DNA of 64,000 nucleotides from Blastomussa wellsi (Eukaryota; Cnidaria; Anthozoa; Scleractinia; Plerogyridae): NCBI GenBank assembly GCA_947652115.1, contig OX393564.1, positions 9,246,016 to 9,310,015 of the forward strand, read 5' to 3'. Shown piece by piece: positions 1 to 8,800 of this stretch (position 1 is its first letter; each line of letters starts with the position of its first letter). The notes under the pieces were generated by a model. It saw only the letters and a program-made list of their open reading frames with translations, ran no database searches and was not told where the DNA came from. The position numbers and the translations under genes were made by a program.

Positions 1-605
1 CATTAAGACAAAGTTTAAAACTGGAATATTGTTTTAATGGTTTGTTTGAATGCCCCTGTAGACTTCAGTGTTAATTATCCGAATGATAAGTATATGAACA
101 AACATTGAAACGAAACTTATTCTGGTTTTCTTTCATTTTGGATATTAATCAGTATTTTGATAAATTCAAAAAGGCGTTGATCATTCGGTTATCGCATTGT
201 ATTATGATTCTTCGAATGTCAGGTGCTCATGGGAGTTTAGACATTGTAAGAATTGCGTATAGTAGATGTACTAGAACCAGCTTTAATTTGCTTTATCGTG
301 CTGTGATATTGAAATCATTAGCCAACGTCCTGATGGCATATTAACATTTTAAAGCACCGACAACCGTAGTGACAGTAAATTTAAGGCGCAGGCGAAATAG
401 TCGCACCGAAAATAGTCAAGGAAAAGCCTACAATTTATGTTTCTTTTTTTGGTGGGATGTTCGCATGTACAAGATCTACACGACCAAAAATCGGTATCCG
501 AAAAAGATTTATCCTAGCAGGGCCTCTTGTTAATGATTCGGTTATTTGGTCGTTAGCCAAAGTTAGCAAAAAGTACTTTATTTCATTTTCGCGCCTGGCA
601 CAGCA

Positions 606-611
606 TATAAA
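606..611 (+). promoter_or_regulatory. TATA box of the small secreted-peptide gene
   Basis: TATAAA lies 68 bp before the ATG at 674. That spacing leaves room for a start site near 635 and a short leader. It is the only clear TATA element close to this ORF and points the right way. Confidence 0.55.
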
Positions 612-673
612 TTGAGAGAGATATTCAAAAAGAATGCCAGTCGAACCCACTGTTCTGAGTTATCCACAGGAGA

Positions 674-1213
674 ATGAAGATCCAAGCTGTTGTAGTTCTT
701 GCCGCTCTTCTTCTGCTTATAGCTTTGGTTCCCGAGAGTGACTGCTGGCATGCACATATTCCTCCAGGGAAAAGAGAGTTGAAAGGAAAGGTTAGGAAAG
801 CCTTGATCTTGTTCACACGAAATTTTATTTGGCCCTTTAATCCGGCTAAACTGTAGCCTTGATTGAGATTTTTCTGACTAGCATACATAACTCACTGTTA
901 TAAAACTGTATAAAATGAAAACCATGTTCAAAATTTCAGGGTTTCAGCCTAGCGTGTGAAAAGAGAAACAACCTTTGTACAGAACACAGAGTTTCAACTC
1001 CGACTCAACATGTCAAACGCACAAAATGTTTCTGGGCTGTTTTGTTTATGTTATTAAACGTTTTGGACTCTCGCAAAATTATTTCACCCAGTCACATACT
1101 TTACTGTATTTACTCTCTTACAGTCAGTGAAGGGAGCCACAAAAAACATCTGTGAAGTGGCAAGAAGTGTTGGATGCGCGAGAATGGCAGTCTTTGAAGA
1201 AAGCAAGAAATAG
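674..1213 (+). CDS. Two-exon small secreted peptide, function unknown
   Basis: Exon 1 is 674-790 (39 codons) and ends at a GT donor (AAG|GTTAGG). Exon 2 is 1124-1213, follows a pyrimidine-rich TTACAG acceptor and ends in TAG. Both junctions are phase 0, giving 68 residues. Residues 1-20 form a hydrophobic signal peptide (MKIQAVVVLAALLLLIALVP) followed by ESDC, so the product should be secreted. The mature part is basic, carries a GKR processing-like site just after IPP, and has cysteines in SDC, NIC and VGC. An unspliced reading (674-856) is also open, but only the spliced form adds the cysteine-bearing tail and reaches a nearby poly(A) signal. I do not recognise the family; a neuropeptide, antimicrobial or toxin-like precursor are all possible. 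The TATA, leader, splice signals, stop and AATAAA make it a compact complete gene. Confidence 0.6.
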
Positions 1214-1309
1214 CAATGTAACTGATGTAAAAGTCATGATGTTATACTGATAAAGATGATAACAAAGTAACTCTCAAATTAATAGTTTCAAAATCTATCG
1301 TAAATGAGA

Positions 1310-1315
1310 AATAAA
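1310..1315 (+). promoter_or_regulatory. Poly(A) signal of the small secreted-peptide gene
   Basis: AATAAA lies 97 bp after the TAG at 1211-1213, the expected distance for a short 3' UTR. Confidence 0.5.
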
Positions 1316-1330
1316 AATGTGAAACATACA

Positions 1331-1823
1331 ATTGTTTTTATGCGTTGTGAAATGGTTAGTTAGCTCATTTTCCAATCAATAATTCGCCATGGACAGCTAT
1401 TTGTTTCTTTCTACCTGCAATATACGGTTTGCAGTTGTTAGCGGTGGAATCCTTAGATCGGGTTCCATTCAATTACAGAGCACAAACGTCCAGCAGCTAA
1501 ACGAAAAAGGTATAGTCTGAGAAATTAAAAAAGACCTGCTCACCCACACAACTTATAAATTCTTAGTTATCTTTAACCCTTGAATGGCGTGTCGTTTCGG
1601 GATTAGTTAACAGTTTGGCATGACTCGAAATAGACACTGTGAGAGCTACGCGTTTTTTTTTTACAGCACAGCACATCAACCCGCCTGTGGTAGAACACAT
1701 ACGCTTTTATCACAAGAAATTCCATTAACGGATTGGAGCACCTTTCCAACATGCTATCACAGATCATGAAAGATTTTCTCAGGCACAGCATAAAGTAATA
1801 GCCATTTCCGAGTTCCCTTTTCC
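1331..1823. other. Intergenic stretch, nothing firm
   Basis: AT-rich DNA with no supported exon, RNA gene or repeat. A short open stretch from 1389 ending near a GT looks like chance. Confidence 0.4.
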
Positions 1824-1830
1824 CTCAGTT

Positions 1831-1949
1831 GCAAAACGAGACTAAGTGCGAAACTATTCATATGGAAATAAGCTTGGTTTGCATGAGCATGAAGATGCAC
1901 GTAAAACACATTTTCATATAAATGGTTTCGCACTTAGACTCGTTTTGAC
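1831..1949. mobile_element. Palindromic MITE
   Basis: The two ends form a long imperfect inverted repeat: GCAAAACGAGACTAAGTGCG at 1831 is mirrored by the complement ending about 1949 (CACTTAGACTCGTTTTG). The pairing extends inward through AAAC..ATTCATATG. No coding capacity is seen and no clear target duplication was resolved. Confidence 0.5.
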
Positions 1950-2517
1950 GCTGGGCAAAAGAGAACTCTGAAATGGCGAGAACTACAATGTACATTTGCC
2001 TCCTTGTTCTTGATATCGATTATGACTTGATTATTCTCATCGTACAATTTCGATGGATAATTCTTGTTAAACACTGTTGAAAATGACATGCTCATTTTAT
2101 TTTCCGGGTTACTGATCGATATATTTACTGACCTTGGGTGATAATTTTCCTTTACCCAGAGAAAGGCAGTACTTTTAATAGCTAACGCGAAGCCTTAATA
2201 TGTTGCACTTAAATATTCAGGTGTTTTATTCTTTTACAAACTTTGATTAGGTGTGTCCATTTTTTGTTGTGTTGTATTTGCCGATCATAAAACACTATTT
2301 GTGCTTCTGGGCAGGCACATGTTTCTGCCTGGAACTCAAATTAGTGTTTTCAAACAGATTTTTCTCACTGCTCTGCAGTGGTATAACGTTTCGCATTGGG
2401 AACATTTGAGGATTAAGTCAAGTAAAACGGACAGTGGCATTTTTAACCACCAAGTACTTTTAAGTAGTATATAATATGAGCGGGAGATCTGTATGGGCGT
2501 TTACTACGGTGGCTTGT

Positions 2518-2640
2518 ACGGACAAAACACGTCCACGGGTCACAAAACACATGCACAAATACGGAACACTTCCACAGATCACAAAACACTTCCACAAATA
2601 CAAAACACTTCCACAGATCAAAAGAGAGTCAGAAGACTGA
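2518..2640. repeat. Tandem repeat, about 18-21 bp units
   Basis: Five to six consecutive variants of ACAAAACACTTCCACAGATC / ..AAATAC are seen. Unit length varies between about 18 and 21 bp. Confidence 0.6.
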
Positions 2641-2647
2641 GCGATCG

Positions 2648-2700
2648 GCCTTTGATCTCACCTTTGATCTGGATTTGATCTGGCCTTTGATCTGACCTTT
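2648..2700. repeat. Short tandem repeat of a TTTGATCT motif
   Basis: TTTGATCTCACC, TTTGATCTGGA, TTTGATCTGGCC and TTTGATCTGACC follow one another with about 10-14 bp spacing. Confidence 0.55.
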
Positions 2701-3480
2701 AAAGCCTGCTTTCTCGAGCTTCTCCCTAAGCAAGAGGTCACCGAGAGGTTGCAACTGGAAACGAAACTTAGAGTTCCCGCTCTCTCCCCGTCCCTGTGGG
2801 GAGGCAATTTGACATTTGGCATGGCTAAAAGAGGCGGGATCAGAGAGCACGTGAAACGATGGCGGCCGATGTTGGTCATTTTGACATAATGAAATGCGTT
2901 GCTCTCTTCTACAAAGTTAGCTCAAATATTTCACGAGAAAGGAAAACTTTAGAATGAATCTGGATCAGTACAAAACGTACAGCAGCTAAAACAACTACTT
3001 CACTCAGTATTCATTTGTTTATTCAGGTTAAGAAATATAATTACTTTTATTATTTAGACCGACTTTCTTGGCAAGACTAAATTTCTGAAATTTCAAGAAC
3101 GTTGAGCTATTTTAATTTAATGACGCTGCCGCTTCATCAAATGAATTACTTGCTTTATACCTGACGCTGTTAAAACGATCTGAGAAGGCTTTAAACAAAA
3201 AGATTTCTTCAGCTCAAAATTAGTTTTTCAGCCGGCAACGCGTTCACTTTAAGTTCAACAAAAGAAGCCGCGAGTGTGGCATGTGCGAGTTGTCAAACAC
3301 TCACCAGGCAAGTTTAAAATCATTTCGAGTTTGAATTTAAAGAAGGTTCAGTGTGAAGCGTAAAAGCTGAATGAATTTTTGACGACTAAACATGTATACC
3401 GCAACGTAGAAAGCAATCAAGTAAGTTGAATCTATTTTATGGCTTGTCATTAATTACATAAATCAGTCATCTTGTGTTTA

Positions 3481-3600
3481 TTGTGAGGAAACCTAGCCTA
3501 CAAGCCCCGTGGTTTTTTATTAGGTTCCCTCGCCATTTTGCTTTCTACCTTTAATATATTGTGTTTTTGTATTTTCATTGTTATCTTGTGTATCCGCGTC
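3481..3600 (+). other. Possible LINE 3'-UTR relic
   Basis: The text around AAGCCCCGTGGTTTTTTATT and CCTCGCC resembles the segment at 22515-22560 (AAGCCTGGTGGTTTGTTGG, CCTCGCC), which ends in an ATG microsatellite as many LINE tails do. Inference only. Confidence 0.25.
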
Positions 3601-3689
3601 TCTGTTCTGGTATCTCAACCAGTCCACACTGTCTATAAGCTAGATTGTTTTGACTTAGCGATGCTAGTTTAATGAAATATGAATGTGTC

Positions 3690-3918
3690 GTTCCCCGGCC
3701 TAACTGGCAAAAAGCCTGCGAGCTTACATGGGGACATATAAAGGTGTAACATGAGATGCGTAATGACAGTTGGAGTTCCCCAGCCTAACTGGCAAGAAGC
3801 CTGCAAGCTTACTTGGGGACATACATGTATATTAGTCTAACATGAGATGTGTAATGACAGTTGTAGTTCCCCAGCCTAACTGGCAATAGGCCTGCGAGCT
3901 TCCATGGGGACATATATT
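3690..3918. repeat. Three-copy tandem repeat, 85-91 bp units
   Basis: Units start at 3690, 3775 and 3866. Each contains GTTCCCC(A/G)GCCTAACTGGCA, a conserved CCTGC(A/G)AGCTT and a closing TGGGGACATA, followed by a variable spacer containing AACATGAGATG(T/C)GTAATGACAGT. The ends GTTCCCCA and TGGGGAC can pair, so each unit could form a stem-loop. Confidence 0.75.
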
Positions 3919-4183
3919 ATACCTCGATTTTTGTTTGTATGGCAAAAAAAAAATAAAGAGTTAAGCCGTCCGGTGATGGATTTCCAAAGCAATCGAGAGG
4001 GCTAGGGAAAGTAATAAAGTTTATACATCCAATATTTATTATTCCTTCTTTCGCTTGATATGTTACAATACGAAATCTTATCTGATTTATTGGCGTGCCA
4101 TGAAAGCCGCGTTCACGGGCAGCTTTTATTTCAGAAGTTTGACCATTATTTCTGACGACCGGTATGGCCCGCTTTCCCGCCAT
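3917..4183 (-). other. 88-residue ORF of unknown origin left of the Polinton remnant
   Basis: The frame starts MAGKRAIPVVRNNGQTSEIK and stays open to 3917. It overlaps in another frame with the end of the capsid-like remnant. No domain is recognised. It may be a chance ORF or the edge of another repeat. Confidence 0.2.
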
Positions 4184-4189
4184 TTTGAA

Positions 4190-4687
4190 TAATCAAATCC
4201 ACCTGATCCATCTTTTTTATTAATTTGAAAAACAATTTCTAAATAAGCATTATACCATTCCATAGGAGAAGCTTCTCCTGAAGAGTCGACAACAAATCTT
4301 TATCCTGTGTTTTTTTGGAATTCATTATTCGGAGGTAAAATTATTGGATTTTGTAAATTGAAACTTACGTTCTCGTAAGTAAAATTGATCTCCATTATTC
4401 TTGATTGTTCTTTGAATATATTGATTTATGTCTCTATAAGAATAATTACCAGAAGGAAATATGATATCTTTCCAACTTGTTCCTCCATCTTTTGAATAAC
4501 GAATTTTATTATTCGAATACGCAGGAGATATGTTTTACCATGAATAAGACATATTCAGAGTATTTAGAGCAAGATAATAATTTTTATTTGGATCAAGATT
4601 CCGAGAAGAAGAAAATTGTATTGTGAAATCATGACTCTTAGAATTTTTTACACCATCTGTTGAATTTAGAATGATAGGTATTTCCAT
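4190..4687 (-). pseudogene. Capsid-like remnant(s) of a Polinton
   Basis: Reading the minus strand from an ATG at 4687, the frame begins MEIPIILNSTDG and contains LDPNKNYYLALNTLNMSYSW, then an in-frame TAA. It continues with RYSKDGGTSWKDIIFPSGNY and changes frame near 4395. Further on, GEASPMEWYNAYLEIVFQIN (about 4280-4205) resembles the N-terminal part of Polinton double-jelly-roll capsid proteins. At least one stop at the SYSW point, another after KNTG and a frame change make it non-functional. The first part may be a separate minor capsid (penton-like) gene fused by deletion to a capsid start. Family assignment is from recollection of cnidarian Polinton proteins, so moderate. Confidence 0.45.
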
Positions 4688-4745
4688 TTATCTCAGATTA
4701 AATGACTCTTCGCGTATTTATCATATTGCTCTTTAGAGATAGCAC

Positions 4746-5255
4746 CTATTTTTTGAAGTTCGTCAAGAATTTGCCAAGCTTCATTTCTAATTTGCAAATT
4801 ATTATTTCCAGCTCTTCTATACTAGTTCCTGTTATAAGTCTAAGTCTCTTAATGAGTTCTTGTGGAGAATTATAATAGAAAATATTTCCACCTAATAATT
4901 TTGATTTTCCAGAAGAACGATGAATTGGTAAATTAGAGAGTAAATTCAAGTCATTGAAAATTTGTAAAGCTTTCGAAGTATATCTCTTTTTTGGATTAAA
5001 TCTTTTAGTTATAGGATCTATTAGACTCTTATCCACAGAATTCTCATAGACTTTTTTTCCGTCTTTATGAGCTTCAATGATCATCTCTTGAAAAAGACGA
5101 GGAACATTGATCATAAGACCGCCATATTTCTCATTTTGTATTTTATAAGCATTTCTCTTTTTCTGTTTATATTTTCTTATGCCTTGACATGTCATTAGTT
5201 TTTTTGATTCGATAGCTAATTTTATATAATTATTATATTTTTTCAGAGTTGACAT
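4746..5255 (-). CDS. Conserved Polinton protein of unknown function
   Basis: An intact 169-residue basic ORF. It contains GGLMINVPRLFQEMIIEAHK (about residues 45-64), the stretch SVDKSLIDPITKRFNPKKRY, then IFNDLNLLSNLPIHRSSGKS and a C-terminal amphipathic region. As I recall, ORFs with the pattern 'LMINVP..., DKSLI...TKRFNPK..Y, IFNDLN.LS..P.HRSSGKS' recur in cnidarian Polinton-type elements. It follows the coiled-coil ORF at 5281-5724 on the same strand and may be the second half of the same ancestral gene, since the gap between them is only 25 bp. Biochemical role unknown. Confidence 0.55.
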   Translation of the reverse strand: MSTLKKYNNYIKLAIESKKLMTCQGIRKYKQKKRNAYKIQNEKYGGLMINVPRLFQEMIIEAHKDGKKVYENSVDKSLIDPITKRFNPKKRYTSKALQIFNDLNLLSNLPIHRSSGKSKLLGGNIFYYNSPQELIKRLRLITGTSIEELEIIICKLEMKLGKFLTNFKK

Positions 5256-5280
5256 AACATTATCTAAAAATCTATAGATT

Positions 5281-5724
5281 TTAAATCTTTATCATTTTTT
5301 TTCTTTTGTACGTATATATGAACTTCTTTTTCCGTTTAAAGTCAGTATTTGTTTGTTTCTCTCTTTTAAAATGTATTAAATCTTCTTCACTCATCTTCAA
5401 TAAATCATTTGGTCTTGGAAATTTAAGATGTTTTTTTAAGATTTTCAAAATCTTTTTCAGTATAATTTTTTTCAAAATCATATATAGGTAATTTTTTTCT
5501 TTGTCAACTTCTTCTAGAGGAAGAGGAACAGAAGAGAAGAGTAATTCATTCATATTATCTAATCTTTCCTCTTCTTTCACAATTTCTCTCATGTCATCTT
5601 TATTTTCTTTCAATTGATTAATGATAGCAACTTGTTTGTCTCTATTTTTTTGAGAATCACTTTGTAATTGTTTTATCAATTTATTTTGCTGACGATCTTG
5701 ACAAGAGATGACAGGTTTGAGCAA
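5281..5724 (-). CDS. Coiled-coil ORF of the Polinton remnant
   Basis: A 147-residue ORF from the ATG at 5724, with an open frame extending upstream to about 5820, so the true start may be lost. Residues 10-55 are a charged heptad-like region (QQNKLIKQLQSDSQKNRDKQ) expected to form a coiled coil. FPRPNDLLKM follows near residue 103 and the tail is very basic (KRKKKFIYTYKRKK). It lies head-to-head with the ATPase at 5824, and their 5' ends almost touch, which suggests an internal rearrangement. Function unknown; probably part of the same gene as 4746-5255. Confidence 0.45.
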   Translation of the reverse strand: MLKPVISCQDRQQNKLIKQLQSDSQKNRDKQVAIINQLKENKDDMREIVKEEERLDNMNELLFSSVPLPLEEVDKEKNYLYMILKKIILKKILKILKKHLKFPRPNDLLKMSEEDLIHFKREKQTNTDFKRKKKFIYTYKRKKMIKI

Positions 5725-5790
5725 ATCAGAGTAATCGTATTGTCTATCATCTCTTAAATTTCTTTCTTGATAAATTACATCAGCAACTAA

Positions 5791-6333
5791 AGAAGAGTAG
5801 ATTTTCTGCCCGAAGATTTTCGTATGATCATTGTCGGAAAGAGTAATTGTGGTAAGACTAATACTTTCTTAAATATGCTCCTTCGTCTTTTGTATTATGA
5901 CAAAATATATCTTTATACAAATAATCATGAACAAGAAAAATATGTCTGTCTAAAGAAGATAATGAATGATATATCAAAGAAATTTAATTATCCTGTCTTA
6001 GAAATTAAAGGAACTGAAGAAATTATGAACACCTCAGAATATCCAAAAGAGAACAGGAAGAGAGTAATTTTCGATAACCTCATAAATTATTCTAAAGAAC
6101 AAGATAAAATTGCTAATCATTTTTCTGATGGAAGACATCAACATATTTCGACGTGTTACTTGAGTCAGAGCTATCATGACTTAGATCCTAAAATTAGAAA
6201 TAATTGTTCTCATATGATTCTCTTCCAACCTCATTCTAAGACTCATCTCAATTTAATTTCTCGTGAAAATTTTATTGAACCACATTTCTTTGATAAATTA
6301 GGCAAATACGATTTCTTGTTTGTAGATAAATAG
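5791..6333 (+). CDS. A32-type (FtsK/HerA superfamily) packaging ATPase, 5'-truncated
   Basis: From the ATG at 5824 the protein starts MIIVGKSNCGKTNTFLNMLL with Walker A GKSNCGKT. The frame stays open back to 5791 through DFLPEDFR, a sequence that belongs to the family, so the real N-terminus lies upstream and has been lost. The Walker B strand is RKRVIFDN, where the second acidic residue usual for this family reads Asn. A sensor-like YLSQSYHDLDPKIRNNCSHM follows, then SRENF and a short C-terminus. In Polintons and related viruses this enzyme drives genome packaging into capsids. The frame itself is unbroken over about 180 codons, but the missing start and the Asn make activity doubtful. Confidence 0.75.
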   Translation, partial: RRVDFLPEDFRMIIVGKSNCGKTNTFLNMLLRLLYYDKIYLYTNNHEQEKYVCLKKIMNDISKKFNYPVLEIKGTEEIMNTSEYPKENRKRVIFDNLINYSKEQDKIANHFSDGRHQHISTCYLSQSYHDLDPKIRNNCSHMILFQPHSKTHLNLISRENFIEPHFFDKLGKYDFLFVDK

Positions 6334-6409
6334 AAAAAGGAAGTAAAAAAAATTTCAATGAGTCTTTATAGAGTAATGAAAACAATTGTCTATTCCATTA
6401 ATATATAGA

Positions 6410-6563
6410 ATGGTTAAATCATATTGTGTTTAAGCAAAGAAAAGAAACAGAATGCGTAGAACCATCGGGCTATTAGACAGCCAAGAATGGACGATTGATG
6501 TTTTTTTGTACTTGTGCAGAATGCGGAATTACAAAAACTAAATTTGTCAAATCAAAAAACTAA
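6410..6563 (+). pseudogene. Zinc-ribbon (DUF5679-like) protein remnant
   Basis: The ATG at 6410 gives MVKSYCV and then a stop. A frame change brings in KETECVEPSGY, another in-frame TAG, and then KNGRLMFFCTCAECGITKTK to a TAA at 6561-6563. The paired YCV and CTCAEC cysteines match small zinc-ribbon proteins common in Polintons, adintoviruses and giant viruses (DUF5679 type). It sits between the ATPase and the minor structural protein, as expected. It is broken by one frameshift and one stop. Confidence 0.5.
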
Positions 6564-6567
6564 ATAA

Positions 6568-6586
6568 GCCCCCTCAAGAAGGGGGC
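6568..6586. other. Perfect GC stem-loop
   Basis: GCCCCCT, loop CAAGA, AGGGGGC: a seven-base perfect stem in very AT-rich DNA, just upstream of the PLA2-like ORF and possibly within its open frame. Role unknown. Confidence 0.5.
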
Positions 6587-6625
6587 AATGTCGGCTCTGT
6601 TGGAGAAGAATTATTTAAAGGCGGA

Positions 6626-6856
6626 GTGAAAATGGCTGCAGTTTTAGGAAGACAAGGACTAAATAAATTAGTTAAGTCGGATTTCGCTAAGAATAAAATA
6701 AAAGGAGTAGCTCACAAATATTTAGATGATGCTCTCGATTTTTTCACTCAGGATTTATCAAGTAAAATTTCAGGTCAAGGTATAGACATTCATAAAATAA
6801 TAGGCAAATTACCAAGACCGAGAGGTGGATGGACTCTTTCTAAATATAAGTACATG
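6626..6856 (+). pseudogene. Polinton minor structural protein with truncated PLA2-like start
   Basis: The frame is open from about 6542, with an ATG at 6632, and reads to about 6856. It ends in LPRPRGGWTLSKYKYMGP, which resembles the start of the viral phospholipase A2-like domain (calcium-loop Y-x-G-P) found in parvovirus VP1 and in Polinton/adintovirus minor proteins. The frame then runs directly into BEL/Pao sequence (from about CSTQQF), so the catalytic His-Asp part is absent. Upstream is a helical region (LDDALDFFTQDLSSKISGQG). In related elements this protein would act at the virion membrane-penetration step; here it is a truncated relic. Confidence 0.5.
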
Positions 6857-7080
6857 GGTCCTTGTAGCACCCAGCAATTTTGCCATGGAAAAGTCATGTC
6901 ACTACGCTACTCATCCGTCATGCCCGTAAACGGTTGGGTCATGCTGGGCTTGGTCACGTTATTTCAAGCCTACGTAAGTATTGGATCATCAAAGTGAACA
7001 CAGCAGTGCGCCATGTAATATCGAAGTGCGTCTTCTTTCGTCGCAACTACAGCAGATCAAGTGAACAGAAGATGGCCGAC

Positions 7081-8058
7081 CTACCCAAGAATCGGATCTC
7101 GCCAGCACCACCGTTCACCTACACAGGTGTTGACTACTTTGGACCCTTCATCATAAAGGAAGAACGTAAGGAAGTAAAACGATACGGCGCTCTTTTCACG
7201 TGTTTAGTCAGTCGTGCAGTCCATAGTGAGGTGGCAAGTTCCCAAGAATCAAGTTCGTTCATTCATATAATTTGGTTTTATCAACTGGGTTGATAATGTC
7301 AATTGGCCACCGTAAAGAGATTCAATTGCTGACGTTTCGAGCGTTAGCCCTTCGTCGGAGCGAATGGCTAACGAAGGGCTAACGCTCGAAACGTCAGCAA
7401 TTGAATCTCTTTACGGTGGCCAATTGACATTATCAACCCAGTTGATAAAACCAAATTATATTGTTATACTTCCCACCGACGCAGCACCAAAGTTTCGTTA
7501 GAAACTTACCCCCTCGTTCATTCATAGCTCGCCGTGGTCCTGTCAGAGAAATGAGGAGCGACAATGGTGCGCGGAACGAGTTTCTCCAAGCCATAGAAGA
7601 GATGGATCATGAAGAGATTCGAGTCAAACTACAGAAAGAGAACATCGACTGGATCTTCAATCCACCCGCCGCCAGCCACATGGGCTGCGTGTGGGAGCGA
7701 CAGATCAGGACCACAAGGAAAGTTCTTGCTGGAGTAATGGAAGAATATGGTCACTGCTTGGATGAGGAATCGTTCCGAACCCTCATGTGTGAAGTGGAGG
7801 CAATTATTAACTCAAGACCCTTGACGACAGTCTCTGGTGAGTCTGACGATCTTGAGCCAATTACTCCTAACCACATCTTGACGACCAAGTCGACAGTGAT
7901 ATTGCCCCCACCAGGAAAGTTTCAGAAGAATGATGTGTATATGCGTCGCCGGTGGCGAAGAGGGCAGCATTTGGCAAATCTATTTTGGTCCCGATGGAAG
8001 AAGGAATATCTGGCAGTAAGAAAGAAGCAAGTGGCAACATCCTCAACGAAACCTGGTT
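7081..8058 (+). pseudogene. BEL/Pao integrase core interrupted by a palindromic insertion
   Basis: Integrase coding is continuous from 7081 to about 7256 and again from about 7526 to 8058. The insertion between them carries a 10-12 bp target duplication (GTTCATTCAT), which shows that it entered an already present BEL copy. Confidence 0.75.
7267..7515. mobile_element. Palindromic Penelope-like element, copy 1
   Basis: Two arms, ATAATTTGGTTTTATCAACT... and its complement ending ...ACCAAATTATAT, fold into a nearly perfect hairpin of about 195 bp. A one-sided tail follows (TTGTTATACTTCCCACCGAC...AACTTACCCCCTC). Flanks GTTCATTCAT at 7257-7266 and 7516-7525 are a direct target duplication. The arms contain a GAAACGTC / CGACGAAGGGCTAACGCTC core like a hammerhead ribozyme. 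Confidence 0.65.
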
Positions 8059-8140
8059 GAAGGGGATATTGTTCTAATTCGAGAAGAGAATGTCCCACGC
8101 ACAGTACCGCCTGAAATCATATGCACATCAGACGCGGTTT

Positions 8141-8745
8141 TCACGAGGTGGACGTGCGGGAGAAGAGAACGAAACACGAGACGAAAGCGAGACGAAAACG
8201 ATGGAAACACGCGTTCTTCAAAGGACGCGTTTTCGTTCCCTTAATTGTCTTTGTTACCTCTATTGTTGAGTTTTACATTCAAGATAATTGCTATATATTT
8301 ACCCAAGAGATTCGATCTGAAACCTTTACAAACAAATAGATTGAGTGAAAGGAAATTGTTCAAAAAAGTGGGAAGAATTTCACGCTACGGCCAGAGGAGA
8401 GCGTGCATTGCCGCTGTATTGATTTTTTCTTTGAGATGGGATGTTCTGGCTTTATCGACCTTCAAGAATTCTTGAGTGAAGGAGCATTCACAGCATCACG
8501 CTTCGCTAAAGTTTGTTCAAGATTTGCGTATTCGATGTTCACAAAAATTTCAAATTTTCATGGCAAATAAAAATTCTTTCAACGGCTTCTTTTATTAAAG
8601 GAGTTATTTTACTGCGTTTATGTAATAATGTTTCGAAAACATAAATACCAATGTGGGGTTTGGTTCCAATTTTTCTTGTGCTCCACAAAGCCGAAAATTT
8701 GCATAATTCTGTTTACAATTCCATCCGTCGGCATGTCTGCACCAT
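8141..8745. other. Unassigned stretch
   Basis: Moderately AT-rich DNA after the BEL fragment. Nothing recognisable beyond short unsupported ORFs. Confidence 0.35.
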
Positions 8746-8800
8746 CTTTTGTATGAGGCAGATGTTAAAATCAAACGCCAGCAAGTGAACCCCTTCGCTT

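Larger units (their letters stand above)
1950..3480. other. Intergenic stretch with short tandem repeats only
   Basis: Apart from the repeats at 2518-2640 and 2648-2700 nothing is supported. All ORFs are short and lack family features. Confidence 0.4.
4190..6856. mobile_element. Degraded Polinton/Maverick fragment
   Basis: A very AT-rich block carries several virus-like genes in both orientations: capsid-like remnants and two conserved ORFs on the minus strand; an A32-type packaging ATPase, a zinc-ribbon remnant and a PLA2-like minor protein on the plus strand. This gene set is characteristic of Polintons/adintoviruses. No pPolB or retroviral-type integrase is present, no terminal repeats are visible, and several frames are broken, so it is a dead partial copy. 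Its right end meets BEL/Pao sequence at about 6857. The left end is uncertain because capsid-like reading stops near 4190 while an unrelated ORF runs on to 3917. Confidence 0.75.
6857..8140 (+). mobile_element. BEL/Pao retrotransposon fragment (integrase region)
   Basis: Only the 3' part of pol is present. A zinc-binding-like stretch has RKRLGHAG and a later HVISKC in which one expected Cys reads Phe. The catalytic core follows: GVDYFGPF, then MRSDNGARNEF, then NPPAASHMGCVWERQIRTTR, so all three DDE positions are visible. The C-terminal portion reads FQKNDVYMRRRWRRGQHLAN and, after a frame change near 8040, NLVEGDIVLIREENVPR. A 249-bp palindromic insertion (7267-7515) splits the core. No LTRs were found. 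The left junction cuts the Polinton PLA2-like gene. Confidence 0.8.

Noticed and set aside
435..650. Minus-strand ORF ending HANIPPKKET, similar to HAHIPPGKRE of the secreted peptide
   Set aside because: No signal peptide and only loose nucleotide similarity over about 35 bases; most likely chance, although a decayed inverted duplicate cannot be excluded.
674..856. Unspliced 60-codon reading of the peptide gene as the product
   Set aside because: Possible, but the spliced form uses good donor and acceptor sites, adds the cysteine tail and reaches the poly(A) signal.
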